Shown piece after piece: positions 14,938 to 23,117 of a DNA stretch of 38,225 nt (positions are counted from its first letter, which is position 1; each line of letters begins with the position of its first letter). This stretch comes from Prevotella sp. UBA4339 (GTDB lineage Bacteria > Bacteroidota > Bacteroidia > Bacteroidales > Bacteroidaceae), in assembly GCA_002393725.1 (NCBI GenBank), contig DGTJ01000001.1, positions 1 to 38,225 on the forward strand. The letters are read 5' to 3'. The notes beneath the pieces were generated by a model, which did not search any database, had not been told where the DNA came from, and worked only from the letters and a program-made list of their open reading frames with translations. The position numbers and the translations under genes were made by a program.

Positions 14938-15762
14938 ATGACTAGATACAGTAAATATAATATCGTCTACCGTCTGCAGAAGTGGATGGACAGCGTGCCA
15001 GGACAGACATTCCTCAACTATGCCTACAGCTGGGGAGCGTCGATTGTGATTCTGGGAACCCTCTTCAAACTGACCCACCTGCCGGGAGCAGACTTCTTCC
15101 TGTTCCTGGGTATGGGAACTGAGGTGTTCGTGTTTTTCATTTCAGCGTTTGACCGTCCGTTTGACAAGACCACCGACGGAATGGAACTTGACACTCACAT
15201 GATTACAGGTGACGACATGGTAGAGAGCACTGCCGGCACAGAAAGTAATCTGGTAGGAAGCAAGGGCAGCAACGGTGGTAGCTCAACCGTTATCGGTGGC
15301 AATGGCGGTACCATCATTATAGGTGGCGGAAATGCTCAGACTAAGGTCGACACCGAGGCCATCGCAGCAGTGTCATCGTCGGTGGCATCGGTATCCGGCA
15401 CGCCAGTGCAGCCTGGAGTTTCGGCACAGACTGCTATTACAGGTATCCCCTCTGTGAATCCTGAGTTGGAGGAGGCGACAGCTAACTACGTTGATGAGCT
15501 TAAGCGTCTGACGGAGATGCTGTCGAGAGTATCAGAACAGAGCGAGCGCCTGGCTCGCGACTCTGAGGAGATGGAGAACCTGAACCGCACACTGACAGGC
15601 ATCTGCAAGGTCTATGAAATGCAGCTTAAGAGTGCAAGCTCACAGATAGGCACTATCGACGACATCAATGAGCAGACCAAGAAGATGGCCGGTCAGATAG
15701 CAGAGCTCAACAGCATCTATGCCCGTATGATCGAGGCGATGTCTGCAAGAGTGACACCGTAA
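14938..15762 (+). CDS. gldL: Type IX secretion motor protein GldL/PorL
   Basis: 274 residues. The N-terminal part has two close transmembrane helices (ASIVILGTLFKLTHLPGADF then FLFLGMGTEVFVFFISAF), the typical GldL stator pair with a charged residue inside the membrane. A glycine-rich linker follows (residues about 100-130, GGNGGTIIIGGGN), then a long cytoplasmic coiled-coil part with YVDELKRLTEMLSRVSEQSE. With GldM it forms the proton-driven rotary motor that powers secretion. The length is between Flavobacterium GldL and P. gingivalis PorL. It lies 2 bases after gldK and 30 before gldM. Confidence 0.92.
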   Translation: MTRYSKYNIVYRLQKWMDSVPGQTFLNYAYSWGASIVILGTLFKLTHLPGADFFLFLGMGTEVFVFFISAFDRPFDKTTDGMELDTHMITGDDMVESTAGTESNLVGSKGSNGGSSTVIGGNGGTIIIGGGNAQTKVDTEAIAAVSSSVASVSGTPVQPGVSAQTAITGIPSVNPELEEATANYVDELKRLTEMLSRVSEQSERLARDSEEMENLNRTLTGICKVYEMQLKSASSQIGTIDDINEQTKKMAGQIAELNSIYARMIEAMSARVTP

Positions 15763-15792
15763 GAATCGTAAACCAGTAAATCTTTAAGAATA

Positions 15793-17352
15793 GTGGCAAT
15801 AAAGAAAAGACCAGTCTCTCCGCGCCAGAAGATGATCAACCTGATGTATGTCGTCTTGATGGCTATGTTGGCGCTGAACGTATCCAACGAGGTGCTCAAC
15901 GGCTTCTCTATCGTGGAGGAAAGCCTGAACCGCACTACCAGCAACTCGTCGATGGAGAATCTGGCTATCTACGATACCTTCGATCAGCAGATGAAGGCTA
16001 ATCCTCAGAAGACAAAGGAGTGGTACGATAAGGCTCAGAAGGTACGCCAGATGAGTGACTCGCTATACAATCTTGCTGCAAGTCTGAAACAGGCTATTGT
16101 TGTTGAGGCCGATGGCGAGGATGGCGACGTGACTGACATCCGCAACAAGGAAGACCAGGAACCCGCCAGCTATGTGATGCTATCACCTGCCAGTGGACAG
16201 GGCCGAAGACTCTACGATGCGATTAATTCTTTCCGTGAGAGGATGCTTAAGATGGTTACCGACCCAAAGCAGAAACAGATCATCGCCAGTAACCTCTCAA
16301 CTGAGGTGCCTAAGAGAGCTATGGGCAAGAACTGGCAGGAGTATATGTTTGAGTCAATGCCGGCAGCTGCTGCAGTGACTCTGCTCTCCAAGCTGCAGAG
16401 CGATGTGCGTTATGCCGAGGGTGAGGTCCTGCACACATTAGTGCAGAATATCGACGTGAAGGATATCCGCGTGAATGCGCTCGAGGCTTTCGTGATACCT
16501 AATTCGCAGACCATCGTCAGGGGTGACAAGTTCTCTGCACATATCGTGATGGCCGCTGTGGATACCACTCAGGTGCCCGACATATATATCGGTGGGCAGA
16601 AGGTGGCACTCCAAGACAATCTGTATGAGCGTATCTGCAGCTCAACGGGTGACTTTACTCTCTCTGGATATATGGAAACGCAAAACGGCAGCGGCGACAA
16701 GATACGTCGTGAATTCTCGCAGAAGTATACTGTGGTGGATCCCAGTGCGACGGTGAGTGCCGACCTCATGAATGTGCTCTATGCGGGCTATAACAACCCG
16801 ATAAGCATAAGTGTGCCAGGAGTGCCCCTTAACAAGATATCTGCATCTATGACCAATGGAACGCTTCAGCCTGTTGGCCCAGGAAGGTACATAGCTCGTC
16901 CTTCAAAGGTAGGACAGGATGTGGTGTTCACTGTATCATCGACTAATACAGGCCGATCGCAGCAGATGGGACAGTTCAAGTTCCGTGTGCGTAAATTGCC
17001 AGATCCTACACCTTACATCAACATGAGCGACGAGCATGGAAATCCTACAAGATACAAGGGCGGAGGTCTCGCAAAGGGTCAGCTGGTAGGTGCCAATGCC
17101 ATCGGTGCAGCTATTGATGACGGAATCCTCGATATAGCATTCAAGGTACAGAGTTTTGAGACAGTGTTCTTCGATAATATGGGTAATGCCGTGCCGATGG
17201 CATCCGACGGAGCATCGTTCTCGGCCCGGCAGAAGGATACGTTCCGTAAGCTCACGCGTAATCGGCGCTTCTATATATCACGGGTGACGGTGATAGGTCC
17301 CGATGGTCTTACACGCACTCTGCAGAATCCGATGGAGGTGATAGTGAAGTAA
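15793..17352 (+). CDS. gldM: Type IX secretion motor protein GldM/PorM
   Basis: 519 residues from a GTG start at 15793; no ATG fits as well, since the conserved opening AIKKRPVSPRQKMINLMYVVL follows it directly. One transmembrane helix at residues 15-31 (MYVVLMAMLALNVSNEVLN region) packs with GldL; the long rest is periplasmic and made of the D1-D4 domains, including the VVDPSATVSADLMNVLYAGY stretch and a late VRKLPDPTPY. GldM passes torque from the inner-membrane motor to the GldK/GldN ring. Its length matches the family (about 515). Confidence 0.93.
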   Translation: MAIKKRPVSPRQKMINLMYVVLMAMLALNVSNEVLNGFSIVEESLNRTTSNSSMENLAIYDTFDQQMKANPQKTKEWYDKAQKVRQMSDSLYNLAASLKQAIVVEADGEDGDVTDIRNKEDQEPASYVMLSPASGQGRRLYDAINSFRERMLKMVTDPKQKQIIASNLSTEVPKRAMGKNWQEYMFESMPAAAAVTLLSKLQSDVRYAEGEVLHTLVQNIDVKDIRVNALEAFVIPNSQTIVRGDKFSAHIVMAAVDTTQVPDIYIGGQKVALQDNLYERICSSTGDFTLSGYMETQNGSGDKIRREFSQKYTVVDPSATVSADLMNVLYAGYNNPISISVPGVPLNKISASMTNGTLQPVGPGRYIARPSKVGQDVVFTVSSTNTGRSQQMGQFKFRVRKLPDPTPYINMSDEHGNPTRYKGGGLAKGQLVGANAIGAAIDDGILDIAFKVQSFETVFFDNMGNAVPMASDGASFSARQKDTFRKLTRNRRFYISRVTVIGPDGLTRTLQNPMEVIVK

Positions 17353-17391
17353 TTCAAAACGTAAAAGTAGAAATAGTAAAAGAGATATAAT

Positions 17392-18495
17392 ATGAGAAAG
17401 GGATTATTGAACAGGATAAGGTTGAAGGTTGTGACGAGAGGCATTTTGCTTTTTTACCTTCTTACCTTCTTACCTTTATCTTCGCAGGCTCAGCCAAAGG
17501 CCCGCCGTATTCAGCAGGAGGCAGAAAAACAGAAGAAGCAGAGCCCCTCGTCGGCTATGACGAAGCGTGCGCAGATATCGTTCCCGACAGCTCTTGACGT
17601 GCCTGAGGAAGTCGTATGGCGCCGCGACATATATAGGGAGATCAATCTCGAGCAGGATCCTAATGCCGGGCTTTATTATCCAGTGGAGCCGCAGGGAAAA
17701 CAACTCAATCTGTTCACATATATCTTCAAGCTCGCCCAGAACGGATATTTGCCCATCTATGAGTATCCCACAGACGGCAGCGATGTGTTTGAGGATGCAT
17801 CGAAGACTACGATGAAGACAGTGCTCGACAATCATCATATCTTCTATGAAGAGAAGGATGGAAAGCTGAAGGTGGACAACAGCGACATCCCCTCTGCAGA
17901 GGTGAAGAAGTACTATCTGAAGGAGAGTGCTTATTACGATCAGGCTAACTCGTCATTCCATATCAAGGTACTCGCTTTGTGTCCTATCATGATGCGTGAT
18001 GATGATTTCGGTGGCGAGGCGACGCAATATCCGCTTTTCTGGGTGAAGTACAGTGACCTGGAGCCTTTCCTCAATCGCCAGACGGTGATGACATCGAGCC
18101 TTAACAATGCTGCAACGATGTCGATGGATGACTATTTCACATTGAACAAGTATCGCGGCAAGATTTACAAGACCACAAATATGCTTGGCAAGACACTTGC
18201 ACAGTATTGTCCCGATGAGGCTTCGCTGACGGCAGAGCAAAAGCGTATCGAGGCCGAGCTGGAGGCCTTCCGCAAGAATATCTTCGGTGATCCGGCTAAG
18301 CGCGATTCGCTCGACAGCATCGCCAATGCTAATCCTCAGAATGTGAAGGCAGCGGCGAAGGCAAAGTCGAAGAGAGCGCGCCAGAACAGTTCGCGTCGCT
18401 CTAAGGTGAGCGGTGTGAAGACCAAGGGATCGTCGGGGGCGGCATCATCAGGTGGTGGTTCAGCCCGTGTGACTGTACGTAGACAGCGACATTAA
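17392..18495 (+). CDS. gldN: Type IX secretion ring protein GldN/PorN
   Basis: 367 residues with a signal peptide (cut near SSQAQ, residue 34). Family hallmarks: VPEEVVWRRDIYREINL, PLFWVKYSDLEPFL and DYFTLNKYRGKIYKTTNM. GldN binds GldK in the periplasmic ring. The last 50 or so residues are an unusual basic, low-complexity tail (many K, R, S; AKSKRARQNSSRR, then a GSSGAASSGGGS stretch, ending TVRRQRH). It is the last core gene of the operon, 39 bases after gldM. Confidence 0.92.
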   Translation: MRKGLLNRIRLKVVTRGILLFYLLTFLPLSSQAQPKARRIQQEAEKQKKQSPSSAMTKRAQISFPTALDVPEEVVWRRDIYREINLEQDPNAGLYYPVEPQGKQLNLFTYIFKLAQNGYLPIYEYPTDGSDVFEDASKTTMKTVLDNHHIFYEEKDGKLKVDNSDIPSAEVKKYYLKESAYYDQANSSFHIKVLALCPIMMRDDDFGGEATQYPLFWVKYSDLEPFLNRQTVMTSSLNNAATMSMDDYFTLNKYRGKIYKTTNMLGKTLAQYCPDEASLTAEQKRIEAELEAFRKNIFGDPAKRDSLDSIANANPQNVKAAAKAKSKRARQNSSRRSKVSGVKTKGSSGAASSGGGSARVTVRRQRH

Positions 18496-18513
18496 TAATT
18501 AAAATATTTGGAT

Positions 18514-19131
18514 ATGAAAAAGATGCTTACTTTGATCGTGCTAATGTCGGCTATGACAATGGCTGTATCGGCACAGACCGTGAGGTTCGGCTTTAAGGGT
18601 GGTCTCGATGTACAGAAACTGAAGTTCAGCGATTCTGTCTTTGATGCTGAGAACAAGGCAGGATGGTTTGTTGGCCCTACCCTCCAGGTGGCTCTGCCTA
18701 TAGGAGGCCTTGGAGTGGACATCTCGGCTTTCTATAATCAGAAAAAATCAAAGATAAACGATGTCGATATTACGCAGAAGGCAATACTGGTACCTCTTAA
18801 TGCCCGTCTGAAACTTGGGATTGGCAGCTCGGCAGGAATATATCTGGCCGCAGGACCTCAGTTTGCGTTCAATGTCGGTGATAAGGAGTTTGGCCTGAAT
18901 GCTGAAGGCAGGGAGAATATCGAGGGCACATTCCAGTTGAAGAAGTCTGCATTCAGCGTGAATCTTGGAGCTGGACTGTATCTGTCGAAACACCTTGAGA
19001 TCGGCTTTACATATAATATAGCAGTCGGTTCTACTGCCGATGCTTCCTGGAAGGCTGCCACAGATGCTGCATTCCATAATGACGATACGAAACCAAAATC
19101 CTGGCAGATCTCTGCGGCCTACCTTTTCTAG
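18514..19131 (+). CDS. Outer-membrane beta-barrel protein
   Basis: 205 residues from ATG 18514, with a signal peptide (MKKMLTLIVLMSAMTMAVSAQ). The mature part has the repeated strand-turn pattern of PF13568-type small barrels, opening RFGFKGGLDV and closing with ISAAYLF, the aromatic C-terminal residue typical of outer-membrane proteins. It begins 18 bases after gldN and may be read with the secretion operon. A role as porin or accessory secretion protein cannot be told apart; no PorT or PorQ signature was recognised. priA follows after 10 bases. Confidence 0.75.
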   Translation: MKKMLTLIVLMSAMTMAVSAQTVRFGFKGGLDVQKLKFSDSVFDAENKAGWFVGPTLQVALPIGGLGVDISAFYNQKKSKINDVDITQKAILVPLNARLKLGIGSSAGIYLAAGPQFAFNVGDKEFGLNAEGRENIEGTFQLKKSAFSVNLGAGLYLSKHLEIGFTYNIAVGSTADASWKAATDAAFHNDDTKPKSWQISAAYLF

Positions 19132-19141
19132 CTATTAAGCC

Positions 19142-21391
19142 TTGTACATAGACGTCATCTTGCCCTTGCCGCTAAATGGCCTCTTCACCTATTCTGTTCC
19201 TACAGAGCATCAGCAGAGGGTGAAGATCGGATGTCGTGTGTCAGTGCCTTTTGGTAGAAGTAAGACTTATGTAGGCATTATCGCAAAGACTCATACTGGA
19301 GCACTCCCTGAGGGCTTCAGTATAAAGGATATCATACAGGTGCTTGACCAGTCACCGATACTTCTTGATAATCAGCTGAGACTATGGAAATGGATTTCGG
19401 AGTATTACATGTCTCCGATTGGTGATGTCTACAAGGCAGCTCTCCCTTCCGGCCTGAAAGCCGAGGATGGCTATAAGCCCAAGACCGAAACCTATATCCG
19501 TCTCACTCCGAATTTCAGTAATGAGCGGGCAATTCATGTAGCAGTCGATATGTTGCAACGAGCGGCTAAACAGCAGGCAGCATTTATCGACTTCCTGTCC
19601 ATTTCGGGGTGGGCCGACGGTACTCCGATTGAGATTACTCGTGACGAACTCCTTAACCAAGGGCATTCTTTGCCGATTATATCTGCGCTTCAGAAGCGTG
19701 GACTACTGGAGGTGTATGAAAAAGAAGTCGGACGGTTGAATCTCTTCTCAGAGCCGCATCTGGAGCACTTGCAGCCGCTAAGTGATATCCAGCAGGATGC
19801 ATATAATAAGATACAGTTTTCTTTTATTAAGAAGAATGTGACGCTGCTTCATGGAGTAACATCCAGTGGCAAGACGGAGATATATATTCACCTCATCCGT
19901 CAGGCAATGGAGAAAAAGCAGCAGATTCTCTATCTCTTGCCGGAAATAGCCCTGACGGTGCAGATAATGGAGCGTCTGAAGCGAGTCTTCGGAAATCATC
20001 TGGGAATCTATCATTCCAAGTATTCTGACGCTGAGCGGGTGGAGATGTGGCAGAAACAGTTGTCGGCTTCACCCTATGACGTTATCCTTGGCGCGCGAAG
20101 TGCTGTGTTCCTGCCTTTCCAGCGGCTCGGACTGGTGATTGTCGATGAGGAGCATGAGACATCGTATAAGCAGCAGGATCCGGCTCCAAGATATCATGCA
20201 CGCAGTGCTGCAATCATCTTGGCACAGATGTATGGCGCAAAGGTGCTTCTCGGCACTGCTACTCCTTCGCTCGAGACATACCATAATGCAAAGGTAGGAA
20301 AATACGGGTTGGTTGAGCTGTTTCAGCGTTACAAGGGAATCGAACTTCCGGAGATTAAGGTTGTTGACATTAAGAATCTGCAGCACCGGAAGATGATGAA
20401 CGGTCCTTTCTCTCCGCTCTTGTTGGGAAAGATCCGTGAGGCTCTTGAACGGGGAGAGCAAGCGATATTGTTCCAGAACCGCAGGGGATATGCTCCGATG
20501 ATAGAGTGCAAGCAGTGTGGATGGGTGCCTCATTGCCAGAACTGCGATGTCTCTCTTACGCTTCACCGTAATCTGAATCAGTTGACATGCCATTACTGTG
20601 GTTACACATATCAGGTGCCGACAGAATGCCCGAATTGCGGTTGTACTCAGCTGCAGACAAGGGGTTATGGTACAGAGAAAATAGAAGATCAGGTGCGTGA
20701 TATCTTTCCCGAAGCCCATATCGCCCGAATGGATCTTGACACTACCAGGACTCGTCAAGCTTACGAGCGTATAATTGATGATTTTTCTGTAGGGCGTACA
20801 AATCTTCTCATTGGAACTCAAATGATCTCCAAGGGATTGGACTTCGATAAGGTCAGTGTCGTCGGAATCCTTAATGCCGATACGATGCTGAACTATCCTG
20901 ACTTCAGGGCTTACGAGCATGCATTCACGATGATGGCTCAGGTTAGCGGCAGGGCTGGACGTAAGGGACGGCGCGGATTAGTGATATTGCAGACTAAGAG
21001 TCCGGATCTTCATGTGATACGTCAGGTGGTCAACAATGACTACTCTGACTTCTATAAATCTCTCATAGCAGAGCGACAACAGTTCCATTATCCCCCTTAT
21101 TATCGTCTTGTCTATGTGTTTATTAAGCATAAGTATGAGAGCGTTGCCGAATCTGCTGGCATGGAACTGGGGAGGAGCCTTCGCCAGTGGTTTGGAGGGC
21201 GTGTGCTTGGACCTGACAAACCAGCTGTTGCAAAAGTAAAGTCTCTCGCCATCCGTAAGCTTGTTCTTAAGTTTGAGTTGGGTCTGAACATGGCTGACGT
21301 GCGAAAATATTTAGCGCTTGCCCAGCAGCAGATACTGCAAGACAAGCGCTATGTGTCGCTTCAAATATATTTCGACGTAGATCCCTTATAA
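19142..21391 (+). CDS. priA: Primosomal protein N' (replication restart helicase PriA)
   Basis: 749 residues from a TTG start at 19142; an in-frame stop lies 6 bases before it and no ATG fits the conserved opening YIDVILPLPLNGLFTYSVP. The N-terminal DNA-binding domain is followed by helicase motifs: Walker A GVTSSGKTE (K244), motif II DEEH at 335-338, and LLGTATPS. A zinc-binding insertion carries pairs of cysteines (CKQCGWVPHCQNC, then CHYCGY and CPNCGC). C-terminal helicase motifs include IGTQMISKGLDF and QVSGRAGRKGR. PriA reloads the replisome at stalled forks. Its 3' end overlaps the convergent OmpP1 gene by 6 bases. Confidence 0.95.
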   Translation: MYIDVILPLPLNGLFTYSVPTEHQQRVKIGCRVSVPFGRSKTYVGIIAKTHTGALPEGFSIKDIIQVLDQSPILLDNQLRLWKWISEYYMSPIGDVYKAALPSGLKAEDGYKPKTETYIRLTPNFSNERAIHVAVDMLQRAAKQQAAFIDFLSISGWADGTPIEITRDELLNQGHSLPIISALQKRGLLEVYEKEVGRLNLFSEPHLEHLQPLSDIQQDAYNKIQFSFIKKNVTLLHGVTSSGKTEIYIHLIRQAMEKKQQILYLLPEIALTVQIMERLKRVFGNHLGIYHSKYSDAERVEMWQKQLSASPYDVILGARSAVFLPFQRLGLVIVDEEHETSYKQQDPAPRYHARSAAIILAQMYGAKVLLGTATPSLETYHNAKVGKYGLVELFQRYKGIELPEIKVVDIKNLQHRKMMNGPFSPLLLGKIREALERGEQAILFQNRRGYAPMIECKQCGWVPHCQNCDVSLTLHRNLNQLTCHYCGYTYQVPTECPNCGCTQLQTRGYGTEKIEDQVRDIFPEAHIARMDLDTTRTRQAYERIIDDFSVGRTNLLIGTQMISKGLDFDKVSVVGILNADTMLNYPDFRAYEHAFTMMAQVSGRAGRKGRRGLVILQTKSPDLHVIRQVVNNDYSDFYKSLIAERQQFHYPPYYRLVYVFIKHKYESVAESAGMELGRSLRQWFGGRVLGPDKPAVAKVKSLAIRKLVLKFELGLNMADVRKYLALAQQQILQDKRYVSLQIYFDVDPL

Positions 21392-22948
21392 TGTTATCTC
21401 GCAACCTACTCCAAGGACGCGGTTAGTGCGAGTGAAAGAATCGCTGATAAGCGGCTCCTGGGAGGTCACACGGTCATAGTCCTCATAGTTGGTCTGGAAA
21501 TATGCGGCTTTGAGAGTGATATTGTCATTGGCCTTGTAGTTGAAACCGAAACCAACACTAGAGCTGTTGACAACAAACGACATGTCGTTCATATATTCAT
21601 CCGTAAGCTGATAGCGTGTAACCTGTGCTCCTGCAGATATTGTGAACTTGTCAGTGACATCCCATTCTGCACCTGCGAGATATTCATTTGTACCGCCATC
21701 AAGCAGATTCTGGCTATTGTTGTACCAGTTTGCGTTCTTGTCGTAGAAATGATGGTAGCCGAGATTCACACGTATTGCATCAGTGATGCTCCACATGGCA
21801 CCTACTGCAAGCATGGCAGGAGAATCCTCATCCACCTTTTCACCATCACGGAACTTGTTTACGGCTGCTATCTCACTTGCCTCGTTTACTGTTGACTCGT
21901 TCTTCATGTGAATCTGAGTCTTGAATTCGTACTTAGCAGCGATATTGAAATTCCCGAATCGGTAGTCGACTCCGATGACAGGAGCAATACCGAGTGATGA
22001 CTGATTGCAGAGCAGATTGACACCCTGTGAGTATTTCTGCAGGGCATTGAGACTTGTGCTGGTACCATGTAACTGTGCTGCTGTACCTTCGAGCTGTGCT
22101 TTCTTTGCTGTGAGTTCTGCCGGTGCTGGAACACCTGCTGCCTCATACTGGGCAATACCGGCGTTTACTTGAGCAATACCGTTGTTTACTGTTGTTATTC
22201 CACCATCAACCAATGCTGTTGCTGATTGCATGAAACTGCCGAAGTCAACGTAGCCGGCAGCAGTCTTAACTTGTATATTGCTGATTTTTGCCTTATAAGT
22301 GGCAGTACCGTAGAGCAGTCTCAATCCGCCATATACTGAAAGATCAGGAGTGATCTTGTATGCAGTACCCAACTGGAATCCGAAGTAGTACTGGCGTCCC
22401 TGCATGTATCCGTCCATGTCGTAGCCAGATACTCCTGGGGCTGTCTGTCCGAGAGCAGTGGCAATCTTGTCGAGTCCTGAGAGCTGGTAAGCGATGTTTC
22501 CGACAACACTTTCGAAAGAGCCAAGACCATCGGCAAACTCACAGTTACCGCCACCTCCAGGCACAGAGAAGTTGAACTGTATGCTCCAGCCACCTTTATT
22601 ATATGCAGCTTGAATAGATGGGATACACGGTGCATCGGCTACACCTTCAAATGTCTTTGACGTGAGACCGCCGTTCTTGCGGCCAAGTGCGAAAACAGGG
22701 TTGTTACTTGTTATGGTACGTGTCTGATGAGCGTACTGCCAGTTGAATCCCAAATGAAAACCTTCTGGGAGGAAGGCGACACCTGCGGGGTTGCTGTAGA
22801 CTCCATCGAGACCTATTGCGGCATCGCGTGCCGGGTTGCGCAGGAAATCGATGCTCTGGTTTGTGTTGGTTAAAATACCACCAGCTGTGGCTGTAGTTGT
22901 CATTGCAGCCAGCATCACGCTGGCAATAATTGCACTAATTTTGTTCAT
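21386..22948 (-). CDS. OmpP1/FadL/TodX-family outer-membrane transporter
   Basis: 520 residues with a signal peptide (cut near ATAG, residue 23). The N-terminal segment NPARDAAIGLDGVYSNPAGV is the family's hatch-region signature. The rest alternates as outer-membrane strands and ends VLGVGCEITL. A helical insertion near residues 248-305 carries repeated NAGIAQYEAAG and KAQLEGTAAQLHG-like heptads, an oddity for this family. FadL proteins bring long-chain fatty acids and other hydrophobic compounds across the outer membrane. Single gene, with a minus-strand promoter at 22978-22985. Confidence 0.85.
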   Translation of the reverse strand: MNKISAIIASVMLAAMTTTATAGGILTNTNQSIDFLRNPARDAAIGLDGVYSNPAGVAFLPEGFHLGFNWQYAHQTRTITSNNPVFALGRKNGGLTSKTFEGVADAPCIPSIQAAYNKGGWSIQFNFSVPGGGGNCEFADGLGSFESVVGNIAYQLSGLDKIATALGQTAPGVSGYDMDGYMQGRQYYFGFQLGTAYKITPDLSVYGGLRLLYGTATYKAKISNIQVKTAAGYVDFGSFMQSATALVDGGITTVNNGIAQVNAGIAQYEAAGVPAPAELTAKKAQLEGTAAQLHGTSTSLNALQKYSQGVNLLCNQSSLGIAPVIGVDYRFGNFNIAAKYEFKTQIHMKNESTVNEASEIAAVNKFRDGEKVDEDSPAMLAVGAMWSITDAIRVNLGYHHFYDKNANWYNNSQNLLDGGTNEYLAGAEWDVTDKFTISAGAQVTRYQLTDEYMNDMSFVVNSSSVGFGFNYKANDNITLKAAYFQTNYEDYDRVTSQEPLISDSFTRTNRVLGVGCEITL

Positions 22949-22977
22949 AATCCTAAAAAGTCTAAAAAAACTGGGTG

Positions 22978-22985
22978 CAAAGGTA
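22978..22985 (-). promoter_or_regulatory. Promoter -7 element (TACCTTTG) of the OmpP1/FadL gene
   Basis: Minus-strand TACCTTTG, 30 bases before the start codon at 22948. The -33 region is weak. GCACA-rich palindromes lie upstream at 23057-23111. Confidence 0.5.
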
Positions 22986-23056
22986 TGTCGTTTGTTCTAA
23001 ACTTTGCCGTTTGCGCACACAAAGTTAACGAAGTTTAACGAATAATGCACAAAAAC

Positions 23057-23111
23057 CTGCACAAATGTGCAGTTTCGTGCATATTTTGCACACAAGAGGG
23101 CACAAGTGTGC
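23057..23111 (-). terminator. Palindrome pair: terminator of the HD gene, or operators
   Basis: Two palindromes share the core GCACA-NN-TGTGC: CTGCACAAATGTGCAG 23057-23072 and GCACAAGTGTGC 23100-23111, about 41 bases apart centre to centre; further GCACA boxes lie between them. On the minus strand the second to be transcribed (23072-23057) is followed by GGTTTTT and so looks like an intrinsic terminator for the HD gene ending at 23118. The regular repeat could equally be a binding site for a dimeric regulator of the OmpP1 gene. Confidence 0.45.
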
Positions 23112-23117
23112 AGTTTT

